Assembly: GCF_002118315.1 (NCBI RefSeq)
Contig: NZ_MTSZ01000006.1
Coordinates: 124,001 to 188,000 of the forward strand
Source: Kiloniella majae
Lineage (GTDB): Bacteria > Pseudomonadota > Alphaproteobacteria > Kiloniellales > Kiloniellaceae
DNA length: 64,000 nt
Direction of reading: 5' to 3'
Shown: piece after piece, positions 53,033-62,326 of the stretch
How the letters are laid out: each line of letters begins with the position of its first letter
Position numbering within the stretch: position 1 is the first letter of the stretch
The notes under the pieces: generated by a model
The model's database searches: none
The model's input: only the letters and a program-made list of their open reading frames with translations
Told to the model about the DNA's origin: nothing
Made by a program: the position numbers and the translations under genes

Positions 53033-53590
53033 CTACTTTTTAATTTGCAGGTCTTTTAGTACAGAAAACGGGCTTGTTTTAGCTGCTTCCTGCATTTCTT
53101 CTTCATCTGGCGCTTCGTCCACAGAATCGCCATCCCAAGTAGAATTTGGTGCTTTCGGATAAGGGTCTAACATAACAGCTAGTTGCTGAACAATAGCCTC
53201 TCCAAAATCAATTCCTGTTGGATCAGCCAATTCAGGCGGATCTTCAGCATCAATATCAATCAGAATTTCTTCTGCGGTATCCCGGATTGGTTCAAAGCTA
53301 TACATGGTTTCAAACGGCTCATCTATAATCGAAGGCACAGGTTCTGCTGTTATGATACAGAATTGTGTGACTTCGGCCTTCAAATGACCTTTGACATCAA
53401 GTAGTGAGCCCTTTCCCTTTGGGTCAAGTTCCAGTGTTGCGGAAAGTGATTGTAAGTCGATTAGATCAAATCTCTTTGCCACAGCATCACATTCTTCGGG
53501 TTTAGCTTTTAACTTTAAAACCTGTGAACGTGCCTGAATTTTATCAACGGGATAGCGACGCGAAAATTCACTTTCGCACGGCGTTTCCAT
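53033..53590 (-). CDS. YceD/DUF177-family protein
   Basis: This 185-residue acidic protein has the block GHLKAEVTQFCIITAEPVPSIIDEPFE (one Cys) and the closing VQQLAVMLDPYPKAPNSTW typical of DUF177. This family is often fused to or next to rpmF and is thought to help 23S rRNA or L32 handling. It is 95 bp upstream of rpmF. Confidence 0.93.
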   Translation of the reverse strand: METPCESEFSRRYPVDKIQARSQVLKLKAKPEECDAVAKRFDLIDLQSLSATLELDPKGKGSLLDVKGHLKAEVTQFCIITAEPVPSIIDEPFETMYSFEPIRDTAEEILIDIDAEDPPELADPTGIDFGEAIVQQLAVMLDPYPKAPNSTWDGDSVDEAPDEEEMQEAAKTSPFSVLKDLQIKK

Positions 53591-53750
53591 TGCAGAACTC
53601 CTGATTATATTTCAAACGATGTTGCTCTTCATTAAGTGCATGTCGGAACAGATAACAATCAAAATTTACACTTAAATTTGAGATCGCGCACAATAAGGGC
53701 AGTGAAATTATGGGTCAATTTATTTTATTGCAAAGCAGCTATACGAAAGC

Positions 53751-54275
53751 TTAAGTGTGGAATGTAATTTTACCAGCCATTATCTTGCCAATATCTTGAT
53801 CTTTTAGATGCTCTATCTGCCGAACAAGATACTCTCTCATATATTGAACTGATGTCTGGTCAGCTTTCGTTGTTCCGTAAAGGTTACGTTCCAATGCGCC
53901 TTCGAGAGATCTCTCCCCTTGCAGCAGAGATTTTTCATAAGCAGCTAGTCGACCGTAGAAGCCTTGCAACATCGCTTTGACACGCTTCCCAACACCGACA
54001 TCACCTACACCCATTTCTCTCAGGCTAAGATCCATATCATAAAACATTAGATCAAAGAGCTTCTGAGAAAATGTTTCGGTTGTCTCTTTTTCAGCTTTTA
54101 ATCTGTGTAAGACCAAAAACATATGTAAAGTGATCATATCGAAACGCCCGTCCAGACTATCTGGAACGGAATGGTTTTCGTAAAACTCTTTTTGACGCGC
54201 TTGCTCCACAAGACTGGCGTATAGATCATGCACGGCATCAGATTCGCTATCGCGACGAAAAAGCTTCCTGAACAA
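53751..54275 (-). CDS. Ubiquinol-cytochrome c chaperone family (CBP3-like)
   Basis: This 174-residue protein has FRRDSESDAVHDLYASLVEQARQKEFYENHSVPDSLDGRFDMI and FDLMFYDMDLSLREMGVGDVGVGKRVKAM of the CBP3/UQCC1 family. Members help cytochrome bc1 assembly or cytochrome b translation. It is usually next to BamE and DUF177 genes, as here. Confidence 0.93.
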   Translation of the reverse strand: MFRKLFRRDSESDAVHDLYASLVEQARQKEFYENHSVPDSLDGRFDMITLHMFLVLHRLKAEKETTETFSQKLFDLMFYDMDLSLREMGVGDVGVGKRVKAMLQGFYGRLAAYEKSLLQGERSLEGALERNLYGTTKADQTSVQYMREYLVRQIEHLKDQDIGKIMAGKITFHT

Positions 54276-54432
54276 CTACTGAACCCCTTGATATAATCAG
54301 CTTGGATTTATGACTCGAAAAAAGTATATAGACGAGTATAGTGCCTGTGTAACGCGTATGGTTTAGCAAAAACAGGTTTTATGTTAAATAGCCAAACGTT
54401 CATTGTTAGATCAATAGGGTCAGAATATCGGT

Positions 54433-54891
54433 ATGTCTTATAAAGTTTCCTCAAAAGCCAAGATTCTCTTGGCTGCAATGCTTTTTCCTGTCGTGCTAAG
54501 CGCTTGTGAAAGCCGCGTTAATGTCCGGGGAAACTATCCTGATCCGGAAGAAGTCAGCAAGCTGGAAACGGGCGTATCCAGTCGCCGGGACGTCGCGGAA
54601 CTATTAGGTTCCCCCTCAACTCTCTCAACTTTCAAAGATCAGGTCTGGTATTACGTTGGAGAGAGAGTTGAAAAAACGGCTTTTTACGATCCCGTTGTCC
54701 TTGAGCGGAGCATTCTTGTTGTTAAATTTTCAGAAGATGGAAAACTGGAAGAATCGCAACAGTTTGCATTAGAAGATGGTCGGGTAATTGATCCTGTAAC
54801 ACGAGAAACACCGACAGAAGGTCAGGATTTGACTGTTATTCAACAGCTTCTTGGTAACCTTGGTAAATTTACACCGGGTGGAAGTAATTAA
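54433..54891 (+). CDS. bamE: Outer-membrane assembly lipoprotein BamE (SmpA/OmlA)
   Basis: This 152-residue lipoprotein has a signal end VLSAC (Cys25). The SmpA/OmlA fold follows (TGVSSRRDVAELLGSPSTLSTF, then VWYYVGERVEKTAFYDP). It is part of the BAM complex for outer-membrane protein insertion. It is divergent from the CBP3-like gene. Confidence 0.92.
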   Translation: MSYKVSSKAKILLAAMLFPVVLSACESRVNVRGNYPDPEEVSKLETGVSSRRDVAELLGSPSTLSTFKDQVWYYVGERVEKTAFYDPVVLERSILVVKFSEDGKLEESQQFALEDGRVIDPVTRETPTEGQDLTVIQQLLGNLGKFTPGGSN

Positions 54892-54902
54892 TACTAACTC
54901 GA

Positions 54903-56114
54903 TCATGCGCTTGCAGGAGTGGAATCTAATCTGCTCCTCAAAGAGTTTCTATAGATAATATGGACAGCGATAAAAATACCCACAGGTATGAATGCCAGTG
55001 TATTGACCGCTGTCCAACCAAACTTTTCAAATACAAAACCTGAACTAAAGGCCGTTGTTGCGACGACACCAAAGACCAACAGCTCGTTAAAGGCCTGAAC
55101 TTTTGCTTTTTCTTCTGGTCGATATGATTCGGTGAGCATTGCGCTGCCCCCAACATAGAGAAAATTCCACCCAAGCCCCAATGTCACGAGTCCAAACCAG
55201 AAGTTTTCTACTTCAATACCCGTTAAGTTGATGGATGCAGCCAATGCAATCAGTATAACGCCGGTAATTTGAATTTTAATCAAGCCAAATCGATTAATTA
55301 AAGACCCCGTAAAAAACGATGGTGCGTACATACCAAAAACGTGCCACTGAATGACGAAGGCTGCGGCATCAAATGGATGTGCGCAGGCAATCATCGCGGC
55401 TGGTGTAATGCTCATGATAAGGTTCATACAGGCATAACTGACAATACCGCTGAGTACAGCGACAAAGAAAACGGGTTGTTTTGCGATCTCAAATATTGAC
55501 CGCCCTCCTGATTTCATTTGATGAACGGCAAGTTTAGGGATGTTCAAAAACTGTACGATCAATAAGGTCGCCAAACAAAGTACTGTGATTGCGTAAAAGC
55601 TTCCAACAAAAAGAACCGGACCAAAAAATTCCAAATCCTTTGACCACTTGGCCAGCTCAGGACCTGCAAAGGCAGATATGACGCCGCCAGCCATAACAAG
55701 TGAAATTGCCTTGTTCTTAAAAACTTCTGTGGCTGTATCTGCAGCTGCAAAACGGTAATAGGCAACAGTCGACATAAAGGCGCCAAACAAAAATGAACTA
55801 AGGCAAAAGAGCTCAAAGTTATTATCAAGAACAGCTTGTGCAGAGAAAAAACCAGATAATGCGCCGCAGATTGAGCCCAGACTGAACCCTGCCCTGCGAC
55901 CGTAATGTTTCATGAAGTAAGAAATTGGTAAAGCGCATACCATCATGCCAAAGAACTGAAGTGATAAAGGCAGGGTACCGTAAGACTTGTCTTCGGCCAG
56001 GGTTGTACCAACCAGCGAGCTCATTGAAATAAGCATTGACCCGCAACTCATTCCCAGTGCTTGGCAGATTGCTAAAAAAATTACGTTAGATTTTGTTGGA
56101 TCGCGGTCGGGCAT
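54903..56114 (-). CDS. MFS transporter
   Basis: This 403-residue inner-membrane protein has about twelve helices. The loop between helices 2 and 3 (YFMKHYGRRAGFSLGS) is the MFS motif A place, and GLGWNFLYVGGSAMLTESYRPEEKAKVQAFNE is typical of the small YbfB/major-facilitator set. It converges on bamE. The substrate is unknown. Confidence 0.92.
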   Translation of the reverse strand: MPDRDPTKSNVIFLAICQALGMSCGSMLISMSSLVGTTLAEDKSYGTLPLSLQFFGMMVCALPISYFMKHYGRRAGFSLGSICGALSGFFSAQAVLDNNFELFCLSSFLFGAFMSTVAYYRFAAADTATEVFKNKAISLVMAGGVISAFAGPELAKWSKDLEFFGPVLFVGSFYAITVLCLATLLIVQFLNIPKLAVHQMKSGGRSIFEIAKQPVFFVAVLSGIVSYACMNLIMSITPAAMIACAHPFDAAAFVIQWHVFGMYAPSFFTGSLINRFGLIKIQITGVILIALAASINLTGIEVENFWFGLVTLGLGWNFLYVGGSAMLTESYRPEEKAKVQAFNELLVFGVVATTAFSSGFVFEKFGWTAVNTLAFIPVGIFIAVHIIYRNSLRSRLDSTPASA

Positions 56115-56255
56115 GTGCCTAAATATCTCACTTGATTAAGCGCAACCATATACAGGTGTGGCAAAGAATTCCAAGAGAGAATTCTCTGATAGGCAAAGAA
56201 AATTTAAGTGATTAATCTGATCTAACCTTTTGCCAAAATTAGTTATTTTCTAAAA

Positions 56256-56708
56256 TTAACTGTTAGAAGGTTTTGTGATACCTTCGACCAAGAGTTCGAC
56301 GTTACGCACAACACCCTTTCCCATTACCTTGTCTGCGACATCGATCAGACGTTGGGTGATTTTTTCGCTCGTATACCCATTCTGAGTGAAATATCTATAA
56401 TAATAAAGCGAATGAAGTTCTGTCATAAAATCGTTTTGCAAACGAATTTGCCAACGTTCTGCATTAATCAGGTCAGGGCCTTCGGCAATTTCGATGGTAA
56501 TCTTCACCGTGACATGATGAGTGACAACACCTTCTTTTATCAAGTGAATTACTGTTGGCGGAAATTCTAGAAAAGCAGAAGGTATCTCGGGGATTTCTTC
56601 AACGACTTCTTCTTCGCTATCTGGTGCTTTTAGAAAAAACCACCATCCGGCAAAACCGCCACCGCCAAGCAGTAATAGTATTGCTATGAGTATGATAATT
56701 TTTTTCAT
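56256..56708 (-). CDS. FliL-like membrane protein
   Basis: This 150-residue protein has one N-terminal membrane helix (about 4-26), an acidic linker and a periplasmic domain. The pattern HHVTVKITIEIAEGPDLINAERWQIRLQNDFMTELHSLYYY resembles FliL. No flagellar gene is near; it follows thiL after 93 bp, so flagellar work is doubtful. Confidence 0.75.
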   Translation of the reverse strand: MKKIIILIAILLLLGGGGFAGWWFFLKAPDSEEEVVEEIPEIPSAFLEFPPTVIHLIKEGVVTHHVTVKITIEIAEGPDLINAERWQIRLQNDFMTELHSLYYYRYFTQNGYTSEKITQRLIDVADKVMGKGVVRNVELLVEGITKPSNS

Positions 56709-56801
56709 TCAGTCACCAGTGAAATAAACCTTTAAATGTAATAGGGATAATAAGGGGTAGTTTAAGTTAAACAAAGGAAATTCAATTAATTGATATGATT
56801 T

Positions 56802-57788
56802 TTAAAAATGCTTCCATCCGCTTTTGATAACAGGTATCTCTTTGTTGTTTTTATCTAAAAGAAGAGTATTTTTTCCTTGAGTCAAGGTGCCAATACGAGT
56901 GATTGGAATGCTTAACTCTTCTGATAATTCAATAATTTGGTGGATTTTCTTAGGGTGAGCTGTGAACAGTATTTCGTAATCATCACCACCTGTTGCAGCT
57001 AGCTGGATGCCCTCATCCGGTGCAGTTTGAAAAGTATCCCGAAAGGCCTTTGAGAAGGGGATATTAGATGAAAATATCCTTGCCTGAAGGTTTGATCCTT
57101 CAGCAACATGGTTGATATCTGCAAGAAGCCCATCAGATACATCCAGTGCCGTTTGGCAGATATCTCGTTCTAATAATGCGATGCCAAGTGAGGTTCTGGG
57201 ATGTGGAATTCTATATCTATCAATCAGAAAAGCTTCGTCATTCGAACTTTCAGCTTTGATTTCTTTTTTTAGCAACTTTAATCCTGCAGCAGAATCTCCG
57301 ATCGTTCCGCTAACCCAGATATCATCCCCTTCTATACCTGTTGTTCTGTACAAACATTTATTACGAGGCACAGAACCAAAACAAGTAAGAGCAATCGTCA
57401 ATGGCCCCGGAGTTGAAACTGTATCGCCACCAATTAGGTGACATCCAAATATTTCCTGATCTGCAGCCAGACCTTTTGTGAAGGCTTCAACCCAGTCACT
57501 ACTAACGGATGAATGGTATGAAATGGAAAGCGTATACGCTTTGGGTTTGGCACCCATTGCTGCTAAATCGGATAGATTAACCCGAAGTGATTTTCTTGCG
57601 ATGTCTTCTGCCGGGTCTGTTGAAAAAAAATGGATACCCTCGACAAGAGTATCCATTGTAACAACTGTAGACCGATTTGGATCTTCGCTTATAAGTGCGG
57701 CATCATTTGAAAGGCCGTAAGCTTCGGGATACTTACTTGTAAGAGGCGCAAAATAGCTTTTGATTAGATCAAATTCTGTTTTGTCCAC
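56802..57788 (-). CDS. thiL: Thiamine-monophosphate kinase
   Basis: This 328-residue ATP-dependent kinase makes thiamine pyrophosphate. It has the AIR-synthase/PurM-like fold with GLSNDAALI, VTMDTLVEGIHFF, HLIGGDTVSTPGPL and ALDVSDGLLADI. It is 24 bp after nusB in the rib/nusB operon. Confidence 0.95.
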   Translation of the reverse strand: MDKTEFDLIKSYFAPLTSKYPEAYGLSNDAALISEDPNRSTVVTMDTLVEGIHFFSTDPAEDIARKSLRVNLSDLAAMGAKPKAYTLSISYHSSVSSDWVEAFTKGLAADQEIFGCHLIGGDTVSTPGPLTIALTCFGSVPRNKCLYRTTGIEGDDIWVSGTIGDSAAGLKLLKKEIKAESSNDEAFLIDRYRIPHPRTSLGIALLERDICQTALDVSDGLLADINHVAEGSNLQARIFSSNIPFSKAFRDTFQTAPDEGIQLAATGGDDYEILFTAHPKKIHQIIELSEELSIPITRIGTLTQGKNTLLLDKNNKEIPVIKSGWKHF

Positions 57789-57812
57789 TTAGAGAATCCT
57801 GTTTGATATGCG

Positions 57813-58295
57813 TTAAAACTCGTCTTTGCGCAGGCTATGAGCCAGACGATCCAGAACACCATTTACCATGGCAGTTTCTTTATCACCAAGGAATGCATGC
57901 GCAACATCAACGTATTCAGAAATAATAACCTTTACGGGTGTTTCTACACGTTGCTGAATTTCATAAGCGCCAGCAACCATAACCAGTCTCAGCAAAGGAT
58001 CTAGCCTGTGGATAGGCCATGATTTGTCGAGAACAGAAACAAGCATATCATCAAGAAGTTCACGTTCTTGATTAATACCTTTATAGAGCTCAATAAACAG
58101 TTTCTGGTCCATGGCAGCAATGTTAAGGCCGTCGACCTCTTCATCCCGGCGCATGTTTAGAAACTCATCCAAAACAGTCTTTGAGCTTGCCTGGTTGAAT
58201 TCGATCTGGAAAAGCGCCTGTATTAAAGCAAGGCGAGCCATGCTCTTTTTTAAGCTTGCGCTTGGCGCTTTTGTGTTGTCCTCAGTCACGGTCAT
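57813..58295 (-). CDS. nusB: Transcription antitermination factor NusB
   Basis: This 160-residue all-helical protein has the family blocks RLALIQALFQIEFN and DPLLRLVMVAGAYEIQQRVETPVKVIISEYVDVAHAFLGDKETAMVNGVLD. It binds boxA RNA with NusE. It is 6 bp after ribH. Confidence 0.96.
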   Translation of the reverse strand: MTVTEDNTKAPSASLKKSMARLALIQALFQIEFNQASSKTVLDEFLNMRRDEEVDGLNIAAMDQKLFIELYKGINQERELLDDMLVSVLDKSWPIHRLDPLLRLVMVAGAYEIQQRVETPVKVIISEYVDVAHAFLGDKETAMVNGVLDRLAHSLRKDEF

Positions 58296-58301
58296 AAATC
58301 C

Positions 58302-58748
58302 TTATGCAACACCGTACTGGCGTTTTAATGCAATCATATCAAGGCAAGCCCGTGTTACTGCGCCGCCTTTGTTTTTCTCAGAGGCTCTTGCCCGTGCCCA
58401 CGCTTGTGCTTCGTTTTCAACGGTCAGAACACCATAGCCAATTGCCATATTGCTATCAACGGCTAGATCCTGAAGCTTTCTTGCGCTCTCAACACAAACA
58501 TAATCATAATGACTTGTTTCTCCGCGAATAACACACCCAAGTGCCACATACCCGTCAAACTGACGACCATCATTGCGTTGTGAGGCAAATTTAATTGCAG
58601 CAGGCAACTCAAAGGCACCAGCAACGGCAACAACTTCGTAAGTGCAGTCGTCTTTTTCAAGTTCAGCAATAGCGGCATTTTTCATTTCGTCAGCAATTGC
58701 GCTGTAGAAACGTGCTTCAACAATCAGAACGTGGGGTTTATCAGTCAT
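58302..58748 (-). CDS. ribH: 6,7-dimethyl-8-ribityllumazine synthase
   Basis: This 148-residue protein has VVAVAGAFELPAAIKFA, ALGCVIRGETSHYDYVC and the C-terminal KNKGGAVTRACLDMIALK. It makes lumazine from the RibB and RibD products. It is 53 bp after ribBX. Confidence 0.97.
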   Translation of the reverse strand: MTDKPHVLIVEARFYSAIADEMKNAAIAELEKDDCTYEVVAVAGAFELPAAIKFASQRNDGRQFDGYVALGCVIRGETSHYDYVCVESARKLQDLAVDSNMAIGYGVLTVENEAQAWARARASEKNKGGAVTRACLDMIALKRQYGVA

Positions 58749-58801
58749 TCTTTGCTACCTAATAAATCTATGCTGTCTTGCACTAATCCAATTCGTCAGG
58801 A

Positions 58802-59944
58802 TTATGCTGTTTCAACTATTGGACGCTGTTCAACTACAGAAAGCCCGTATCCGTCAAGCCCAACAATGTTTTTCTCTGAATTTGTGAGCAGAATCATCTT
58901 CTGTACCCCTAAATCAAGCAAGATCTGGGCGCCAACACCATAATCTCTGAGATCGTGGTTGATTTCTACAGGTTCTCCTAGTCGCGTTTTAATCGCATCG
59001 GAAAGGCTTTTGGGAGATGGCTCTCTGATGAGAACGATAACACCGCGCCCTTCTTGTTCGATCATCTTCATCGAATTATGAAGATCACCAGCTTTTCCGC
59101 TATGGCTGTCAATCAATACATCATCAAGAATATTTAGTGCATGCATTCTGACCAGTAGAGGTTCATCCGTAGAAATATCCCCTTTCCATAAGGCGATGTG
59201 TTCGGCGTACGTCGTGTTGTTGACGTAAACAGCCATATTGAATTCACCCGCAATTTTTGAATGCAATGTGTCTTCGAGTGTTTTCTCGATCAGATGATCG
59301 TGTTTTCTGCGATAGGCGATCAAATCAGCAATTGTTGCAATTTTTAACTTATGGGTTTGTGCAAATTCAATAAGATCATCACGACGCGCCATTGTTCCAT
59401 CGTCATTCATGATTTCACAAATAACACCAGACGGATTTAATCCGGCAAGGCGGGAAATATCAACAGCCGCTTCTGTGTGTCCTGTTCTGACAAGGACGCC
59501 ACCGTCTCTGGCAACGAGAGGGAAAACGTGCCCAGGTGTTACAATATCATCCGGAGATGCAGTCGGGTCCGTTGCAACAGAAATCGTGCGAGCTCTGTCA
59601 GGTGCTGAGATACCTGTTGTGACCCCCTCTTTTGCTTCAATGGATACAGTGAAAGCTGTCTCGTGACGGGTCCCGTTCTTTTGCGCCATAAGTGTCAGGC
59701 CGAGCTCTTCTACACGTTCTCTACACAAGGCTAAGCAGATAAGACCTCGACCGTATTTGGCCATGAAGTTAATGGCCTCGGGGGTTGCCATCTGTGCCGG
59801 AATGACGAGATCGCCCTCGTTTTCGCGATTTTCATCATCCACCAGAATAAACATATGGCCATTGCGTGCTTCTTCGATGATTTCTTCTGGCGGAGAAAGA
59901 ATATCACTGAATGATTGGATGTCATTAGAAGATGCATTAGCCAT
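58802..59944 (-). CDS. ribBA: DHBP synthase fused to degenerate GTP cyclohydrolase II (RibBX)
   Basis: A 380-residue protein. The N-terminal RibB half (about 10-215) has the acidic site DDENRENEGDL and GHTEAAVDISRLAGL, and makes dihydroxybutanone phosphate. The C-terminal half has the RibA fold (VRMHALNILDDVL, LRDYGVGAQILLDLGV). However, the three zinc cysteines and neighbouring catalytic residues of GTP cyclohydrolase II are absent. This is the known RibBX variant. ATG 59944 is chosen over a longer reading that overlaps ribE strongly; the real overlap is 8 bp. Confidence 0.93.
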   Translation of the reverse strand: MANASSNDIQSFSDILSPPEEIIEEARNGHMFILVDDENRENEGDLVIPAQMATPEAINFMAKYGRGLICLALCRERVEELGLTLMAQKNGTRHETAFTVSIEAKEGVTTGISAPDRARTISVATDPTASPDDIVTPGHVFPLVARDGGVLVRTGHTEAAVDISRLAGLNPSGVICEIMNDDGTMARRDDLIEFAQTHKLKIATIADLIAYRRKHDHLIEKTLEDTLHSKIAGEFNMAVYVNNTTYAEHIALWKGDISTDEPLLVRMHALNILDDVLIDSHSGKAGDLHNSMKMIEQEGRGVIVLIREPSPKSLSDAIKTRLGEPVEINHDLRDYGVGAQILLDLGVQKMILLTNSEKNIVGLDGYGLSVVEQRPIVETA

Positions 59945-60551
59945 TATTTTGCCTTTCCAGCAGCTGCCCAACGTAACGGGCGAGTAGATCAATTTCCAAA
60001 TTAACCTGACAGTCACCGGCTTTAAAACTTCCGACTTGCCATTGGCCGAGCGTTGTCATCTCGGCGGTGTGGGGAATGATATTTACGCCAAACTGATTTC
60101 CGTTCACTTCGTTTACCGTCAGGGATACGCCATCTAAAACAATAGAGCCTTTTGGCGCAATAAACTTCGCAAGTTCTGACGGGGCTTCAAATGTAAAGCG
60201 TTTGGAATCTCCCTCTGGTACGATACTGACTACCGAAGCAACACCATCGACGTGTCCGGAAACCAGATGCCCCCCCAGCTCATCCCCCATCCGCAAGGCC
60301 CGTTCAAAGTTAACTGGCGTACCTTTTGTCCAAATTCCTAGCGTGGTTTTTGACAAGGTTTCAGCCGAAACATCAGCACTAAACCACCCCGATCCTTTTT
60401 CAACAACTGTCAGGCACACACCTGAACACGCAATTGAAGCACCAATATCGACCGTATTCATGTCAAAGGTGGTGTTAAAGACGAAGCGTTTATCGCCATT
60501 ATTTACGATAGATTGAACAGATCCAAGATCTGTGATTATACCAGTGAACAT
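59937..60551 (-). CDS. ribE: Riboflavin synthase (alpha chain)
   Basis: This 204-residue protein is built of two lumazine-binding repeats. The start is MFTGIITDLGSVQSI, with GHLVSGHVDGVASV and SIVLDGVSLTVNEV. It dismutates lumazine into riboflavin. It lies between ribD and ribBX. Confidence 0.97.
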   Translation of the reverse strand: MFTGIITDLGSVQSIVNNGDKRFVFNTTFDMNTVDIGASIACSGVCLTVVEKGSGWFSADVSAETLSKTTLGIWTKGTPVNFERALRMGDELGGHLVSGHVDGVASVVSIVPEGDSKRFTFEAPSELAKFIAPKGSIVLDGVSLTVNEVNGNQFGVNIIPHTAEMTTLGQWQVGSFKAGDCQVNLEIDLLARYVGQLLERQNNG

Positions 60552-60585
60552 CTAAATGCCTTTTCCTGCGCATTCGATAACAAAA

Positions 60586-61701
60586 CTAAAAATTGCGGCG
60601 ATAACTTTCCATCATGTCGTCGCCGAGACTGGCAACATTTGACAGCGTAAACCGTGGAGCCAGAGACAATTCTTCCAAACCAAATCCCGTTGTTACACCT
60701 AGTCCGTCACCACCGATAACTTTTGACGCCCTGAACCATACAATACGATCAATGAGATCTGCTTTAAACAATGATCCTATGATATGGCTCCCACCTTCTA
60801 CCAACAGTCGGGTAATACCTTGTGATCCGAGCTCTTTTAGTACCGCAGATGGATTAATGTATCCATCTTCATTTTTGTCAATAAGGCACACTTCGACACC
60901 AGCATTCCGATAGGCATTTAGACGAGAAGCATCATTTTCCTTAAAGGTCATAAGGATCGTTTTATGCTCTTTGGCTCTAACCACTAAATCATGCGTTAGG
61001 GGCAGTCTTAAGCGCCCATCCATTACAACCCGTGTTGGGGACTTATTTTCAAGTCCGGGCAGACGTACATCCAGTCGGGGATTATCTATAATTGCTGTAC
61101 CACTACCAACGAGGATAGCATCATTTCGCACCCGAAGCATATGTCCTGCGCGACGAGCTGCTTCGCCAGTCACCCATTTACTTTGGCCTGATTTGGTTGC
61201 AATACGCCCATCCAAAGAAGTAGCAACCTTAAGAGTAACAAGTGGTCGACCATGTCTGTTTCTTATGAAAAAGCCTGCATTCAGGTCTTCGGCTTCATGC
61301 TGGCGGATACCAACGACAACTTCTATACCTACATCTTTCAATGCTTGTAGGCCGCGCCCTTGAACACGCGCATCGTTGTCTTCCATCGCGACAACACAAC
61401 GGGATATTCCTGCGGCGATTAAAGCTTCGCAACAAGGCGGGGTCTTTCCGTGATGTGAACAGGGCTCCAGGGTTACATAAGCCGTAGCCCCTCTTGCGGC
61501 TTCGCCGGCTTCTTTCAGAGCAACAGTCTCTGCATGTGGCCGGCCACCGGGTCGTGTTTGCCCCCTGCCAAGGACGCGGCCATTTTTCACGATGATACAG
61601 CCGACAGACGGGTTTGGACTGGTCGTCCCTAATCCCCGCGCAGCCAGAGACAAGGCAGCATCCATATGTTGGAGGTCAACATCATGTTGTTCAGTGTGCA
61701 T
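60586..61701 (-). CDS. ribD: Bifunctional riboflavin deaminase-reductase
   Basis: This 371-residue protein has an N-terminal deaminase zinc site with His56, Glu58, Cys81 and Cys90 (HAE, then PCSHHGKTPPC). The C-terminal reductase domain (about 150-371) has KVATSLDGRIA and LLVEGGSHIIGSL. It performs the second and third steps of riboflavin synthesis. It is 75 bp after nrdR. Confidence 0.97.
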   Translation of the reverse strand: MHTEQHDVDLQHMDAALSLAARGLGTTSPNPSVGCIIVKNGRVLGRGQTRPGGRPHAETVALKEAGEAARGATAYVTLEPCSHHGKTPPCCEALIAAGISRCVVAMEDNDARVQGRGLQALKDVGIEVVVGIRQHEAEDLNAGFFIRNRHGRPLVTLKVATSLDGRIATKSGQSKWVTGEAARRAGHMLRVRNDAILVGSGTAIIDNPRLDVRLPGLENKSPTRVVMDGRLRLPLTHDLVVRAKEHKTILMTFKENDASRLNAYRNAGVEVCLIDKNEDGYINPSAVLKELGSQGITRLLVEGGSHIIGSLFKADLIDRIVWFRASKVIGGDGLGVTTGFGLEELSLAPRFTLSNVASLGDDMMESYRRNF

Positions 61702-61764
61702 GACAGATTTCTATAGCTGTTTGAAGACGATTTTATTCGTTATAACGTAAATTCGAAAATGATC

Positions 61765-61794
61765 GATCAGGATGGATCAGGATGGATCAGGGTC
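61765..61794. repeat. 10-bp tandem repeat at the 3' end of nrdR
   Basis: The unit GATCAGGATG occurs at 61765-61774, 61775-61784 and partly at 61785-61794. The nrdR stop lies within it (61777-61779). Confidence 0.85.
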
Positions 61795-62256
61795 CAGAAT
61801 GTCCAGATCATCCCCTAATTTACCAACAAACTCTTCAAAATCTCTTACTTCTTTGAAATCCCTGTAAACAGACGCAAAGCGGACATAACCAACTTGATCC
61901 AGCGTGGCCAAAGCATCCATAACAAGCTCGCCGATAAGGTCAGTTGCAATTTCACTCTCACCAGATGATTCCAGCCGGCGAACAATACCGCTTACAACGC
62001 GTTCTACACGATCTCTGTCAACATCGCGCTTTTGAAGGGCAATATTCATTGAACGGGCTATCTTTTCCCGGTCAAAGGGTTCGCGCTGTCCATTTCCTTT
62101 TACAACAATGAGTTCGCGCAATTGAACGCGTTCGAATGTTGTAAATCTGGCACCGCAACTAGCACATTGCCGCCGTCGACGGATCGCTGTGTGATCTTCT
62201 GTTGGTCTCGAGTCTTTGACTTGAGTATCTTCACTACTGCAAAACGGGCAGCGCAT
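61777..62256 (-). CDS. nrdR: Transcriptional repressor NrdR
   Basis: This 159-residue repressor of ribonucleotide reductase genes has an N-terminal zinc ribbon (Cys3, Cys6, Cys31, Cys34) and an ATP-cone (about 49-139). Its last residues DPDPS come from a tandem repeat. It is conserved between glyA and ribD in alphaproteobacteria. Confidence 0.97.
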   Translation of the reverse strand: MRCPFCSSEDTQVKDSRPTEDHTAIRRRRQCASCGARFTTFERVQLRELIVVKGNGQREPFDREKIARSMNIALQKRDVDRDRVERVVSGIVRRLESSGESEIATDLIGELVMDALATLDQVGYVRFASVYRDFKEVRDFEEFVGKLGDDLDILDPDPS

Positions 62257-62283
62257 ATTCCCTCACAGTTTCCCCCTAAGGGG

Positions 62284-62320
62284 ATCCGAGTTATGACAAT
62301 TTGGAAATCATAACTCGGAT
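62284..62320. repeat. 13-bp hairpin between glyA and nrdR
   Basis: ATCCGAGTTATGA (62284-62296) pairs perfectly with 62308-62320 around an 11-nt loop. A small CCCCTAAGGGG palindrome follows. There is no U tract, so it may be an attenuator or stabiliser of glyA mRNA. Confidence 0.75.
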
Positions 62321-62326
62321 AAAACC

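Noticed and set aside
57760-57772. TTGATTAGATCAA at the start of thiL as an FNR box
   Set aside because: The spacer is 3 nt instead of 4, and it lies inside coding sequence far into an operon.
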